From contig NC_067207.1 in NCBI RefSeq assembly GCF_026262505.1, forward strand, positions 18,134,082 through 18,198,081: 64,000 nt of DNA. The letters run 5' to 3'. The notes beneath the pieces are model-generated. The model saw nothing but the letters and a program-made list of their open reading frames with translations. It ran no database searches and had not been told where the DNA came from. Both the position numbers and the translations under genes were made by a program. This stretch comes from Trichomonas vaginalis G3. Lineage: Eukaryota > Parabasalia > Trichomonadida > Trichomonadidae. This document shows, piece by piece, positions 10,359 through 18,733 of the stretch (position 1 is the first letter of the stretch; every line of letters begins with the position of its first letter).

Positions 10359-11009
10359 ATGCACGGAGAACCCGACTATAGATTTAAGGTAGTTGTTATT
10401 GGTGCACCTGGATCAGGTAAGACAGCTATTGTTGATCAGCTCATCGAAAAGAAATTCAACGAGAAGCCAAAAACAACAGTTGGCGTTGATTATCGCCCAT
10501 ATCGCGTTGAAGTAGAAGAATTTGTATTACAGCTCGAACTTTGGGATACTGCAGGCCAAGAAGCTTACAAAGCTGTTGCTAAAACATACTTCAGAGATGC
10601 AGTTGGTTGTGTCCTTGTTTTTGATGTTACTTCACAGAATTCCTTTGATGAACTTAGCTTTTGGTTAACACAATACCGTGAATTAGCTGATCCAAAGTCA
10701 GTCATTATTCTGGTAGGTAATAAAGTTGATTTGGCAAATGATCGTGTTATTTCACAAGAGACAGGTGAAAACTATGCCAAGTCTGGCAACATGCTCTATT
10801 ATGAAACATCTGCAGTTACAGCTCAGAATATTCAAGATGTTTTCCAGAAGCTCGGTCACGATATTTTCAAACTTGTCCGTGGAGGAGAAATGTTTGTAGA
10901 TCAGAGTGGCCATGCAACTACAAAGCCACAAGAAAAGAAGACAGCTGCTCAAAGAAGTGTTGAATTAACAGCTGAAATGGAAGGAATGAACTCTGGTTGT
11001 GCTTGCTAA
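10359..11009 (+). CDS. Rab-type small GTPase
   Basis: 216 residues, the usual size for a Rab. The P-loop GAPGSGKT is at residues 15-22, the switch I threonines in KTTVGVDY near 38-45, DTAGQE at 63-68, NKVD at 121-124 and ETSA at 149-152. The C terminus ends Cys-Ala-Cys, a Rab-type double geranylgeranylation signal, so the protein should cycle between cytosol and an endomembrane and recruit vesicle tethers when GTP-bound. Trichomonads have an expanded Rab family, and I cannot say which subfamily this is. The P-loop GAPGSGKT departs slightly from the common GDSGVGKS, but the residues that contact nucleotide are present. An initiator TCATT sits directly upstream. The gene stands alone, with no operon-like neighbours. 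Confidence 0.93.
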   Translation: MHGEPDYRFKVVVIGAPGSGKTAIVDQLIEKKFNEKPKTTVGVDYRPYRVEVEEFVLQLELWDTAGQEAYKAVAKTYFRDAVGCVLVFDVTSQNSFDELSFWLTQYRELADPKSVIILVGNKVDLANDRVISQETGENYAKSGNMLYYETSAVTAQNIQDVFQKLGHDIFKLVRGGEMFVDQSGHATTKPQEKKTAAQRSVELTAEMEGMNSGCAC

Positions 11010-11210
11010 CTTGCTTAGTAAATAAGTATTATACGATTATCTATCGTAATTAATTCACAAAATATATTTAAATCATCTTTTTTACTAAATGTATTTATTA
11101 CTATATATTTGATTGTAGCAGATGTTGCTGGTAAAAATGGAATGCATATACATATTGTTGAGTAAAGAAAATTATTCAGTTGTTTGATGAATTTTAAAAA
11201 AACAAAAAAG

Positions 11211-11282
11211 CTCGGTCACCGGGAATCGAACCCGGATCAAAAGAACGACAATCTTACATGATAACCATTACACTATGACCGA
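11211..11282 (-). tRNA. tRNA-Asp (GTC)
   Basis: Read on the minus strand the 72 nt fold as a tRNA: a 7-bp acceptor stem TCGGTCA/TGACCGA, a short D arm, an anticodon loop TTGTCGT giving anticodon GTC, and a T arm CCGGG-TTCGATT-CCCGG, followed by discriminator G. The first pair of the anticodon stem appears to be a T-T mismatch. There is no intron. A- and B-box-like internal promoter sequences lie in the D and T arms. A run of T on the minus strand follows the 3' end, as expected for a Pol III stop. Confidence 0.9.
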
Positions 11283-12113
11283 TTCACGATATGATCATTT
11301 ATGATTATTTTATGAATTTTTCTTCCCGATTGGTATTATACTGAAGTAGTTCTTTTAGAGTCAATTATTATAAAACTAGCCTGAATTTATGTATCATTGT
11401 GGAAACAATACTATTCATTTCATTATGATCTTCCCCGATGGCAAATATTTTCTCAACTCAATCTTTCATAGTGCAATATTAAAACCACAATATGAATATG
11501 TATATATTCCTTCACTAACAGTTGAACCAACGGTTCAAAATTTGTCAATTTTATGGACTGATGAAGATCAAATTCAGAATATGGGTAATTCATATTAAAA
11601 AGTTGTAAATTTAGATTTATTTGATATGTACAGTTGAATTATGCACGAAACTTGCTTAAATTTTGAAGAAAAATTACGACATAAAAAAATTGGAAAGTTT
11701 GTGGCCTAGAAGTAGTTGGAAATGTTTGTCCCGATTTGTCAAATTACGTTTCATTGATTAGATTTAGTGAAAGTCGATGAGAATCAAATTTGTAAAAATT
11801 GGCATAATTTTTTATCCAAAATTACCTCAGTCCATAAATCGTAATATTTTGTAGATCAATTAAAAATGTCGTAATTCTAGTAAGATTTCTCTATCGATAA
11901 AAGTGAAGTGAACACTCGAATCTCTATAAATGGTCAATTGTATTCATCTCACATCCGTGGATTATATCTGTATACATGTTACAAAGATTATTATTTTGTA
12001 TTTTTTAGATATTTCGAGGAGAAATCATTTTTGAATGTGAGCCAATTTTCAATGACTTCCCGACCACAGACTTTCACAATTTTTTGAGGGAACCTGTTTT
12101 GAAAATGTTCAAA
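11283..12113. other. Intergenic; one weak 69-codon frame
   Basis: No convincing gene. A 69-codon plus-strand frame at 11389-11598 (MYHCGNNTIHFIM...) has a fairly ordinary amino-acid mix and could be a fragment of a decayed gene, but I recognise no family and it lacks a clear initiator. The remainder is AT-rich upstream sequence of GAPDH. Confidence 0.4.
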
Positions 12114-12118
12114 TCACT
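12114..12118 (+). promoter_or_regulatory. Initiator (Inr) of GAPDH
   Basis: TCACT matches the trichomonad TCA-Y-W initiator and lies about 14 bases upstream of the GAPDH ATG, giving the short leader usual in this organism. A second TCACC follows at 12120-12124 but fits less well. Confidence 0.65.
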
Positions 12119-12129
12119 TTCACCTAAAC

Positions 12130-13215
12130 ATGGTTGTTAAGGTTGCTATCAATGGTTTCGGCAGAATCGGCCGTCTCGTCTTCCGCGCTTGCCGCAAGCT
12201 CTACCCAAAGGATGTCCAAGTTGTCGCTATCCACGATCTTGGTGACATCAAGACAAACGTTTACCTCCTTAAGTACGATACAGCTCACCGTGCATTCCCA
12301 GAGCCAGTCACAGTCGATGAGGCTAAGCAGGAATTCACAGTCGGTGAAGGCGCTGACAAGTGGGTAGTCAAGTCCATCGGTGGCCGCCTTGGCCCATCCC
12401 AGCTCCCATGGAAGGAGTTCGGCATCGATGTTGTCCTCGAGTCAACAGGTATCTTCCGTACAAAGGCCGAGAAGGATGCTGAAGGCAAGATCACAAAGGA
12501 TGGTTATGATGGCCACCTTGTTTCTGGTGCTAAGAAGGTTGTCCTTTCCGTCCCATCTGCTGATGAGATCGAATGCACACTCGTTCTCGGTGTCAACGAT
12601 GAAGATCTCAAGCCAGAGACAAAGTGCATCTCCAACGCTTCCTGCACAACAAACTGCCTTGGCCCAGTCGCTAAGACACTCAACAACGCCTTCGGAATCC
12701 GCAACGGCTTCATGACAACAGTCCACTCCTACACAAACGATCAGGTTGTCGCTGATACAATGCACAAGGATCTCCGCCGTGCTCGTGCTGCTGGCATGAA
12801 CATCATCCCAACATCCACAGGTGCTGCTATTGCTCTTCCAAAGGTTTGCCACGGTCTCCCACCAAAGTCCCTCGATGGCTTCGCTCTCCGTGTCCCAACA
12901 ATCACAGGCTCACTCGTCGACCTCACAGTCAACGTTAACGCCAAGGTCACAAAGGAGGAAGTCAACGCCGCCCTCAAGAAGGCTACAGAGGAAGGCTCCC
13001 TCAAGGGCATCATGACATACGTCACAGACCCAATCGTTTCATCCGATATCATCGGCTGCCAGTACTCCTCCATCGTTGATGCTCTCTCCACAAAGGTTCT
13101 TCCAAACCCAGAAGGCCAGGGCACACTCGTCAAGGTTCTCTCCTGGTACGATAACGAGTGGATGTACTCATGCCGCTGCGCTGATATCTTCCACCGCCTT
13201 GAGCAGTACCTTTAA
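12130..13215 (+). CDS. GAPDH: Glyceraldehyde-3-phosphate dehydrogenase
   Basis: 361 residues. The N-terminal NAD-binding motif GFGRIGR is at 9-15. The active-site signature SNASCTTNC gives the catalytic Cys172, and the partner His199 is in TTVHS. The enzyme oxidises glyceraldehyde 3-phosphate to 1,3-bisphosphoglycerate with NAD+ and phosphate in cytosolic glycolysis; in Trichomonas a surface-associated adhesive role is also reported. It is longer than the usual ~335 residues because of extra segments, for example around 111-127. Codon use is strikingly biased to C- or G-ending codons compared with the AT-rich neighbours, as expected for a very highly expressed gene. The initiator TCACT precedes it. 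Trichomonad GAPDH is generally regarded as bacterial in origin; I cannot test that here. Confidence 0.98.
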   Translation: MVVKVAINGFGRIGRLVFRACRKLYPKDVQVVAIHDLGDIKTNVYLLKYDTAHRAFPEPVTVDEAKQEFTVGEGADKWVVKSIGGRLGPSQLPWKEFGIDVVLESTGIFRTKAEKDAEGKITKDGYDGHLVSGAKKVVLSVPSADEIECTLVLGVNDEDLKPETKCISNASCTTNCLGPVAKTLNNAFGIRNGFMTTVHSYTNDQVVADTMHKDLRRARAAGMNIIPTSTGAAIALPKVCHGLPPKSLDGFALRVPTITGSLVDLTVNVNAKVTKEEVNAALKKATEEGSLKGIMTYVTDPIVSSDIIGCQYSSIVDALSTKVLPNPEGQGTLVKVLSWYDNEWMYSCRCADIFHRLEQYL

Positions 13216-13833
13216 ACTACTTGCTATTTGATTTTACTAATTTTTATTCTTTTTCTCATGATTATCTTCTGTATATGCCTTGTAATCCTTTCCCTTTCTA
13301 GTTGGTTCATAAAATAGGAAATTATTCAAAAGATTGATTCCATTCTTAACGAAAGAAAGCTAAACACTTTATTTAATTAGATGAATGAAATCCCTTTTTA
13401 TTGTGATTTCATGAGATCTTCTTGAAATTGGGCAAGGATACAAAGAAATGTCGCAAGATGAATGAAATGAAATTCGAAATTCTATTAAATTGATGTATGC
13501 TTACTGATATTGAACCATTTGATTCTTGAAAATTTCCAAAATTTTTTTGAAAAAGAAAAAATATTATGAAAAATTTTTTACAATTTATAATATTTTTGGC
13601 TTTTCCTAAAAAATTTGGAATTTATAAATAAGGCAGTATAAATTATATTATGTCTAACATTTAATTTTTATTAAACAATTCGACTCTACTATTATTTCCG
13701 ATATCTTCCTTTTTATTCATTCTAAGTTTCATTGCTTTATCAACAGAATCCAATAAATATTCATGAACCAATTATTATCATATCAAAATCACAATGATGG
13801 GTTTTTTAGTGTCAATTTTATGTGATGCGTTGA
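13216..13833. other. Intergenic, AT-rich
   Basis: About 620 bp between GAPDH and the small coiled-coil frame. It holds only A/T-rich low-complexity sequence; I see no gene, RNA or repeat. Confidence 0.6.
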
Positions 13834-14307
13834 ATGCATTTAATGGGCCTTTTCCTTTCTGATGCAGCCGAAGTCATTTTGAAAAAGCTGATCGCAAAAC
13901 AAGAAGAGATCAAGGAACTACAGCAGAAACTGAAGGAGTTACAAGAAGAGAACTCAAAGACCGTGGAGCAGAACCTTGTTTTAGACAATCATCCGAAAAA
14001 CACAGGAATACCAGTCGCTCTTTGCGCAATGTACAGCAAATACCCAAACTGTATGCTAATACTTGATATATGCGTTCTACAACGGAAAATATCCAAAGTG
14101 AAAGAAGAATTAAGTCGTATTGATTTTAATGATGAGGAGTACGAAGAAATATCAAGCTTGAACAAGAAGCTTTTAAGACTCCAGCATGAAAAAGAAGATG
14201 CTCTTCAGGTGAAGAAAGATTACGAAAACGAACTTGAAGAATTGAAGAAAAATTATGAGGAAGAAAAGGGAAAATTAAGAAAAGAAATCGCTAATTACTC
14301 ACAATAA
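13834..14307 (+). CDS. Small coiled-coil protein, possibly a gene fragment
   Basis: 157 codons. An in-frame TGA lies directly before the ATG, so it cannot extend upstream. Residues ~12-50 and ~88-155 are heptad coiled coil (for example LKKLIAKQEEIKELQQKLKE). They are separated by a non-helical stretch around 52-86 with several cysteines (NTGIPVALCAMYSKYPN). The coding style resembles the C-terminal part of larger trichomonad coiled-coil proteins. No good initiator precedes the ATG, so this may be a 5'-truncated copy rather than an expressed gene. Function unknown. Confidence 0.5.
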   Translation: MHLMGLFLSDAAEVILKKLIAKQEEIKELQQKLKELQEENSKTVEQNLVLDNHPKNTGIPVALCAMYSKYPNCMLILDICVLQRKISKVKEELSRIDFNDEEYEEISSLNKKLLRLQHEKEDALQVKKDYENELEELKKNYEEEKGKLRKEIANYSQ

Positions 14308-14396
14308 AAGATAATTTTAAGGACATTTTTTACATTTACTTTTGATAAAACTGAACTCATAATAAAAATTAAGATAAACTAGAAAGTATGTAACAG

Positions 14397-15128
14397 TTAA
14401 CGGTATTGGCCTGGATAAGCTCCTGGATAGCCTTGCTGTGGTGGGTATCCCTGTGGTGGATAGCCTGGTTGTGGCATTCCTGGCTTACCCATTGGTGGAT
14501 AACCCTGCTGTGGTGGATAACCTGGTTGTGGTGGATATCCTGGCTGTGGAAGATAGCCTGGTTGTGGTGGGTAACCTGGTTGTGGAGGGTATCCTTGCTG
14601 AGGTGGATAGCCTGGCTGTGGGTATCCTTGTGGAGGATATCCTGCCTGTGGATAACCCTGTGGTGGATAACCTCCCTGTGGAGGATATCCTGCTTGTGGG
14701 TAACCACCCATTGGTGGATAGCCTTGTGGTCTTGGCTGGAATGGAGCCTCATTTGGAGCTGCCATATGGAGCTTGAGGTGGATATCACCGCCTCTCTTAA
14801 CGTGTGGCATTGGGCGAAGGCTGTACCATTGGTCGACGATTTGACCTGGTCTGATTTGGCTGAGAGGAAGCTCAAGCTTACTCATTGGATCGTCGCATGA
14901 GACATCCTTATCCTTGATAAGAACGTGAAGAGTTCCGTTAAGGTCGTTAACTGGAAGTGAAAATTGCTCATTCCAGCGTGGATCGCAAGTATTATCTTTG
15001 TATCCTGTTTTGAGAATTCTGTTTGTTCCTGAAAGTTGAAGAACAGCATATGGATCACTCTTTCCGAATGTATCCATTTTTGCGAGGTTACGGGCTTCGA
15101 TGACTTGGACGTGGAGAGTATACGACAT
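14397..15128 (-). CDS. C2-domain protein with PGYPP-repeat tail
   Basis: 243 residues. Residues 1-~122 form a C2 domain: it starts [13 protein letters not shown], has the acidic loop [12 protein letters not shown], and a second acidic loop [11 protein letters not shown]2 domains bind acidic phospholipids, usually with Ca2+. From ~131 to the end the chain is a low-complexity tail of PGYPPQ-type repeats, as found in many membrane-associated or scaffold proteins such as annexin- and synexin-type tails. A peripheral, Ca2+-regulated membrane protein is the natural inference. The initiator TCACT lies nine bases upstream of the ATG on the same strand. The complementary strand is also open because of the repeats and is not a gene. 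Confidence 0.85.
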   Translation of the reverse strand: MSYTLHVQVIEARNLAKMDTFGKSDPYAVLQLSGTNRILKTGYKDNTCDPRWNEQFSLPVNDLNGTLHVLIKDKDVSCDDPMSKLELPLSQIRPGQIVDQWYSLRPMPHVKRGGDIHLKLHMAAPNEAPFQPRPQGYPPMGGYPQAGYPPQGGYPPQGYPQAGYPPQGYPQPGYPPQQGYPPQPGYPPQPGYLPQPGYPPQPGYPPQQGYPPMGKPGMPQPGYPPQGYPPQQGYPGAYPGQYR

Positions 15129-15136
15129 TCACCAAT

Positions 15137-15141
15137 AGTGA
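15137..15141 (-). promoter_or_regulatory. Initiator (Inr) of the C2-domain gene
   Basis: On the minus strand TCACT, a TCA-Y-W match, lies eight bases upstream of the ATG and supports the start at 15128. Confidence 0.6.
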
Positions 15142-15510
15142 TAGAAAAACCGTCAAATTTTAAATTTTATTTGATAAAATGATTTATACTAGTAATATTA
15201 ATTATATTTCGGGAAAATTTTGCTGTTCAATTCAAATAACGTATCGTCAAGAATTTGCAACGGCGCCATCTATCACAAAGGTACTTAACAATAAAACATA
15301 TTCGAAATTTCTGATAGTCTAGTAATTCAATATGAAAAACCGCTCTGAAAAATTTGGTCACTTAGCTGATGGTAAACATTTTTGAACATTCAATCATCTA
15401 TAAAAATAATTGACAATCCTCTCAAAAGATCCTATTTTATTTGAAAAAACAATAGAAAGTGATTGAAAGCAGAGAGTTGAAAAGTATCCAATCACAACTG
15501 CAAAAATTAC
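15142..15510. other. Intergenic, left flank of the transposon
   Basis: Some 370 bp of AT-rich DNA between the C2-domain gene promoter and the Ginger-like element. No gene or repeat seen. Confidence 0.6.
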
Positions 15511-15514
15511 ACCT
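15511..15514. repeat. 4-bp target-site duplication, left copy (CACC)
   Basis: CACC directly precedes the TGTAATAAACAG terminus and recurs at 42173-42176 directly after the ...TTTACAACA terminus. A 4-bp duplication is the known hallmark of Ginger-type insertion. Confidence 0.75.
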
Positions 15515-16138
15515 GTAATAAACAGAAATTCATCAAAAGTGACAGCTATCAATTTTTTGACATTTGTAAATTCTAAATTGAATGAGAAAAATGAAATAAT
15601 ACTAAGCATAATACAATATTCTAGATTTAATTATAATTAGGAAAAAGTTAGTTTTGAGAGTACTTTTCATAGGCATATAGAATGAAATCTTCTGAAAAAT
15701 AATATCACATAAACTCATATTATTTTCTAATATATAACTATTTTATATAAAAATCAAATTCAATGATCTTAAAAGCGAAGGATAAACCTCAAAATTTACG
15801 AATATAATGAGTGGGAATATAATGCTTATCTATCATAAAACCATATGAAATATCAATTTTTGCTTTACGCATAATTTTTGACGACAATTAGCAAAAAATG
15901 TTAAATGTTAACACTCAGTCCATTTGAATATGAAAAATAAAATTGACTTTGATTAAATGTTTTTATTTATCATGCAATTCTTCTTGCGACCAAAGTTTTG
16001 ACTAAAAGTTCAAAAAATAAGATAGCTTAAAAAATAATATACGGTAGTGTTTACTAATAGATGAATAGTATATAAATTCTATTAAAATGGATTTGATCCA
16101 AAAAAATATATAAAATTTGATCATAAATAAAATTGTTT
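15515..16138 (+). repeat. Left inverted repeat of the Ginger-like element
   Basis: The outer 26 bases match the right repeat; positions ~15541-15684 are a cassette found only at this end; 15685-16138 is the shared core, ending where the two sides diverge near 16134-16138. Confidence 0.85.
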
Positions 16139-16161
16139 AGTAGTCATTTCAAATGATGTAA

Positions 16162-17223
16162 TTATTCAAATTTTGCTAAGACCCATTCGTCTTTGATATA
16201 TAACTCCCATTTTTGCATTTCTGGCTCGTACCAAAATTTTGAAACTTCGAATAATTCGTTAGGAGTGTAATTACTATTCGTTTTTGGATTAATATCGAGA
16301 GATAAATGTGGTGTATTGTTGTATTTTTCAATGAACTGCTGAACTGAGTCCTTGATTTGTTGAATATCATCCAACTCGTCTGGCAAAAACTTTTCTAAGC
16401 TTGGCCACAGGCGCTCCACCTTGCCGTTCTGTCTTGGCATATACGGCAAGGTGTGCTTCCAAACTATTCCGTTTTCCTGCATAACCTGGCCGAATTCACC
16501 GCGGTTTTCACCGCCGTTATCGGTCCAGATGCAGTAAGGAATAAACTCCTCTAAAAGTTTTCTTAAAACCTTCGCTGTTGAGTTGGAAGACTTGTTTTTC
16601 AATAATTTAGTTTTGAGAACTTTACGTGTCATATCATCCAATATGGCAAAAAATGGAAAAGAAACATTACCGTGAAGGTAATGAATATCGCAGTGCCATA
16701 TCAAATTCTTTGATATGGCACGATATTTGGTAGGCGGATCTGCTGGTTTGTAATCTCTTTTTGAAGATAAACCTGATTCCATCATAAATTTTTCCACTTG
16801 ATGATGCTTTATTTTTTGTAAATTGTCAAAATTTTGATCTTTTGTCAAATCTTCTATATTTTCAAATTCTTTTGCAATTTCTTCTTTTTCCTTCTCACAA
16901 TCGGGATTTTGAGCAATATTTTGAAACCTTTTAATCAATAAATAAGTTTTTGAAATTCCTCCTTTATATTGTGAAACACAAGAATTAATTAATTGTTTTT
17001 GCTCAAATGTTGGTGGATTTGGTTTTCTGCCGCGACTAACTTTTGGTAATTCGATTTCTTGAAGTTGAAATGCTCTTCTTATTGTATTTTCGGCAACATT
17101 CAATTTAATTTTACCATTTTCCAATTCAACTTCCTTTCCCACACTTTTGTAAGATTCACCTTCTTCTATTCTTCTTTTAGCTTCAAATAGCCATTCTCTG
17201 CTTATAGATTTGGCAGTAGTCAT
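16162..17223 (-). CDS. DDE integrase-type transposase of the Ginger-like element
   Basis: 353 residues, one intact frame, ATG at 17221-17223. The N-terminal ~55 residues look like a helix-turn-helix (REWLFEAKRRIEEGESYKSV). A basic linker SRGRKPNPP follows. The integrase (rve) fold carries the catalytic triad Asp179 in WHCDIHYLHG, Asp235 in WTDNGGE and Glu270 in NGKVERLW. The second D and the E are 35 residues apart, the classical DD35E spacing. The HxD motif and the NGKVERLW signature recall IS481/Ginger2/TDD transposases. It should cut and rejoin the TGT...ACA ends. The Maverick lies just upstream of its start codon, so the original promoter is separated from the gene. This is not the Maverick's own integrase, which is a different gene near 36138-37095. 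Confidence 0.88.
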   Translation of the reverse strand: MTTAKSISREWLFEAKRRIEEGESYKSVGKEVELENGKIKLNVAENTIRRAFQLQEIELPKVSRGRKPNPPTFEQKQLINSCVSQYKGGISKTYLLIKRFQNIAQNPDCEKEKEEIAKEFENIEDLTKDQNFDNLQKIKHHQVEKFMMESGLSSKRDYKPADPPTKYRAISKNLIWHCDIHYLHGNVSFPFFAILDDMTRKVLKTKLLKNKSSNSTAKVLRKLLEEFIPYCIWTDNGGENRGEFGQVMQENGIVWKHTLPYMPRQNGKVERLWPSLEKFLPDELDDIQQIKDSVQQFIEKYNNTPHLSLDINPKTNSNYTPNELFEVSKFWYEPEMQKWELYIKDEWVLAKFE

Positions 17224-17264
17224 AAAAGTGGTCCTTCTTTTGTGATAAGATTCAAATTTGAATG

Positions 17265-17270
17265 TGGATG
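17265..17270. repeat. 6-bp target-site duplication of the Maverick, left copy
   Basis: tggatg precedes the A tract and recurs at 41501-41506 after the T tract. The first t of the right copy cannot be told from the homopolymer, but the next five bases are decisive. Confidence 0.85.
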
Positions 17271-17314
<44 letters not shown>

Positions 17315-17369
17315 TAGTGGGGCTTCCAGGCACTTCGTGCCCTCTAGCCCTGAAGATGTTTAGTATAAA
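17271..17369 (+). repeat. Left inverted repeat of the Maverick
   Basis: A42 (17271-17312) followed by a 57-bp block that matches the reverse complement of 41417-41473 at all but one position. It contains a small perfect hairpin, GGCAC-TTC-GTGCC. Confidence 0.9.
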
Positions 17370-17951
17370 ATGAAAGTCTTTACGAAGAAGAACTTTACAA
17401 AACATAGACAAGAAAGTTCATGAGGAACTCTCAACAAAGTCTTTACGAAGAAGAACTTTACAAAGTCTTTACGATGAACTCTCAACAAAGTCTTTACGAA
17501 GAAGAACTTTACAAAACATAGACAAGAAAGTTCATGAGAAAGTCTTTACAAAGTCTTTACGAAGAAGTCTTTACAAAGTCTTTACGAAGAAGAACTTTAC
17601 AAAGTCTTTACGATGAACTCTCAACAAAGTCTTTACAAAGTCTTTACAAAACATAGACAAGAAAGTTCATGAGAAAGTCTTTACAAAGTCTTTACGAAGA
17701 AGTCTTTACAAAACATAGACAAGAAAGTTCTTGACAAAGTCTTTACAAAGTCTTTACAAAACATAGACAAGAAAGTTCATGAGAAAGTCTTTACAAAACA
17801 TAGACAAGAAAGTTCTTGACAAAGTTCATGAGAAAGTCTTTACGAAGAAGTCTTTACAAAACATAGACAAGAAAGTTCTTGACAAAGTCTTTACGATGAA
17901 GAACATTACAAAACTTCATCGTCAATGAGTGTAAATCAGACAAAAATAATG

Positions 17952-18002
17952 TTTAGGGTAGAAGGTTAGATATAACCTCTTTTCTAACCTCATTTCTACC
18001 CT
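17952..18002. repeat. Palindromic GGTTAG-ATATAACC module, copy 1
   Basis: TTTAGGGTAGAAGGTTAGATA runs into TAACC and TTTCTACCCTCTTG. The module pairs GGGTAGA with TCTACCC and GGTTA with TAACC. It lies in the subterminal array; four relatives occur in the Maverick. Confidence 0.7.
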
Positions 18003-18214
18003 CTTGAATTTTCATGAACTTTCTCAACAAAGTCTTTACGATGAAGAACTTTACAAAACATAGACAAGAAAGTTCATGAGAAATTAGACGAAGAAGTCTT
18101 TACAAAGTCTTTACGATGAAGAACTTTACAAAACATAGACAAGAAAGTTCATGAGAAAGTCTTTACGATGAAGAACTTTACAAAACATAGACAAGAAAGT
18201 TCATGAAAATTCAC

Positions 18215-18284
18215 GAGGGTAGAAAAGAGGTTAGAAAACAGGTTAGGTCTAACCATCTACCCTAAATATATTTTGGGTCATTTA
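18215..18284. repeat. Palindromic GGTTAG-CTAACC module, copy 2
   Basis: Opposite orientation to copy 1: GAGGGTAGAAAAGAGGTTAG, then GGTTAGGTCTAACC, ATCTACCCTAAATATATTTT. It lies upstream of the first small gene of the left gene block. Confidence 0.7.
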
Positions 18285-18517
18285 CAAAGTCTTTACGATG
18301 AAGAACTTTACAAAACATTGACAAGAAATTGACAAGAAAGTTCATGAGAAAGTCTTTACAAAGTCTTTACGAAGAAGTCTCAACAAAAAATTGACAAGAA
18401 AGTTCATGAAAATTCAAGAGGTAGAAAGTGTCATATAAACATCTGTCAAAAACCGCTTTTTAACTTCACTTAAAATGCCACGTAAGCTACGTAAGAATAT
18501 ACGTAAGAGGAAGAGCA

Positions 18518-18733
18518 TTGAAACATCCAATAGTAAAACTGACACCACAACAACAGTTGCAACAACAAATGATGAATGACCCCACTATGTTGCAACAAAT
18601 GTCAAGCAACCCTATGCTTTTAAACCGAGTTCTTGGTGCACAGAGTGGAGGTTTAAGAGCGGCACTTTTAACGAAAATGGCAGGCTATGGTGGAGCTGCA
18701 GATGGAACAGCCTATAACCTCAAAGTCAAATGA
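18518..18733 (+). CDS. Small Maverick ORF, Gln/Met-rich (part)
   Basis: A short frame of up to 71 codons without a convincing ATG at its beginning. It is rich in Q, M and N, then has a Gly-rich tail (QSGGLRAALLTKMAGYGG). Directly before it, from 18475, the plus strand encodes a very basic stretch beginning MPRKLRKN. Small basic or amphipathic proteins of this type are common among virion components of Polintons and adenoviruses, but I recognise no family. Its end overlaps the next start codon by four bases (ATGA). As part of a virus-like element it looks incomplete. Confidence 0.35.
   Translation: MKHPIVKLTPQQQLQQQMMNDPTMLQQMSSNPMLLNRVLGAQSGGLRAALLTKMAGYGGAADGTAYNLKVK

Larger units (their letters stand above)
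17375..18420. repeat. Subterminal repeat array of the Maverick
   Basis: About 1 kb is made of irregularly ordered copies of a few short phrases: GTCTTTACGAAGAAG, AACTTTACAAAACATAG and ACAAGAAAGTTCATGAG. No gene fits here. Two palindromic TTAGATCTAA-type modules (17952-18002, 18215-18284) are embedded. Shorter relatives of the array appear at 31170-31265 and 32095-32180. Because the repeats are A/T-biased and variable in spacing, an origin or packaging region is possible but unproven. Confidence 0.8.

Noticed and set aside
11389-11598. 69-codon frame as a real gene
   Set aside because: No initiator, no recognisable family and AT-rich chance-level length; noted only as a possible remnant.
12285-13133. 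Minus-strand and shifted frames inside GAPDH
   Set aside because: They arise from the biased codon use of GAPDH; no independent features.
14406-14900. Plus-strand Trp/Leu-rich frame opposite the C2-domain gene
   Set aside because: It is the antisense of the PGYPP repeats, not a membrane protein.
17375-18420. CRISPR-like array
   Set aside because: Phrases vary in order and spacing, there are no constant repeats with unique spacers, and the DNA is eukaryotic.
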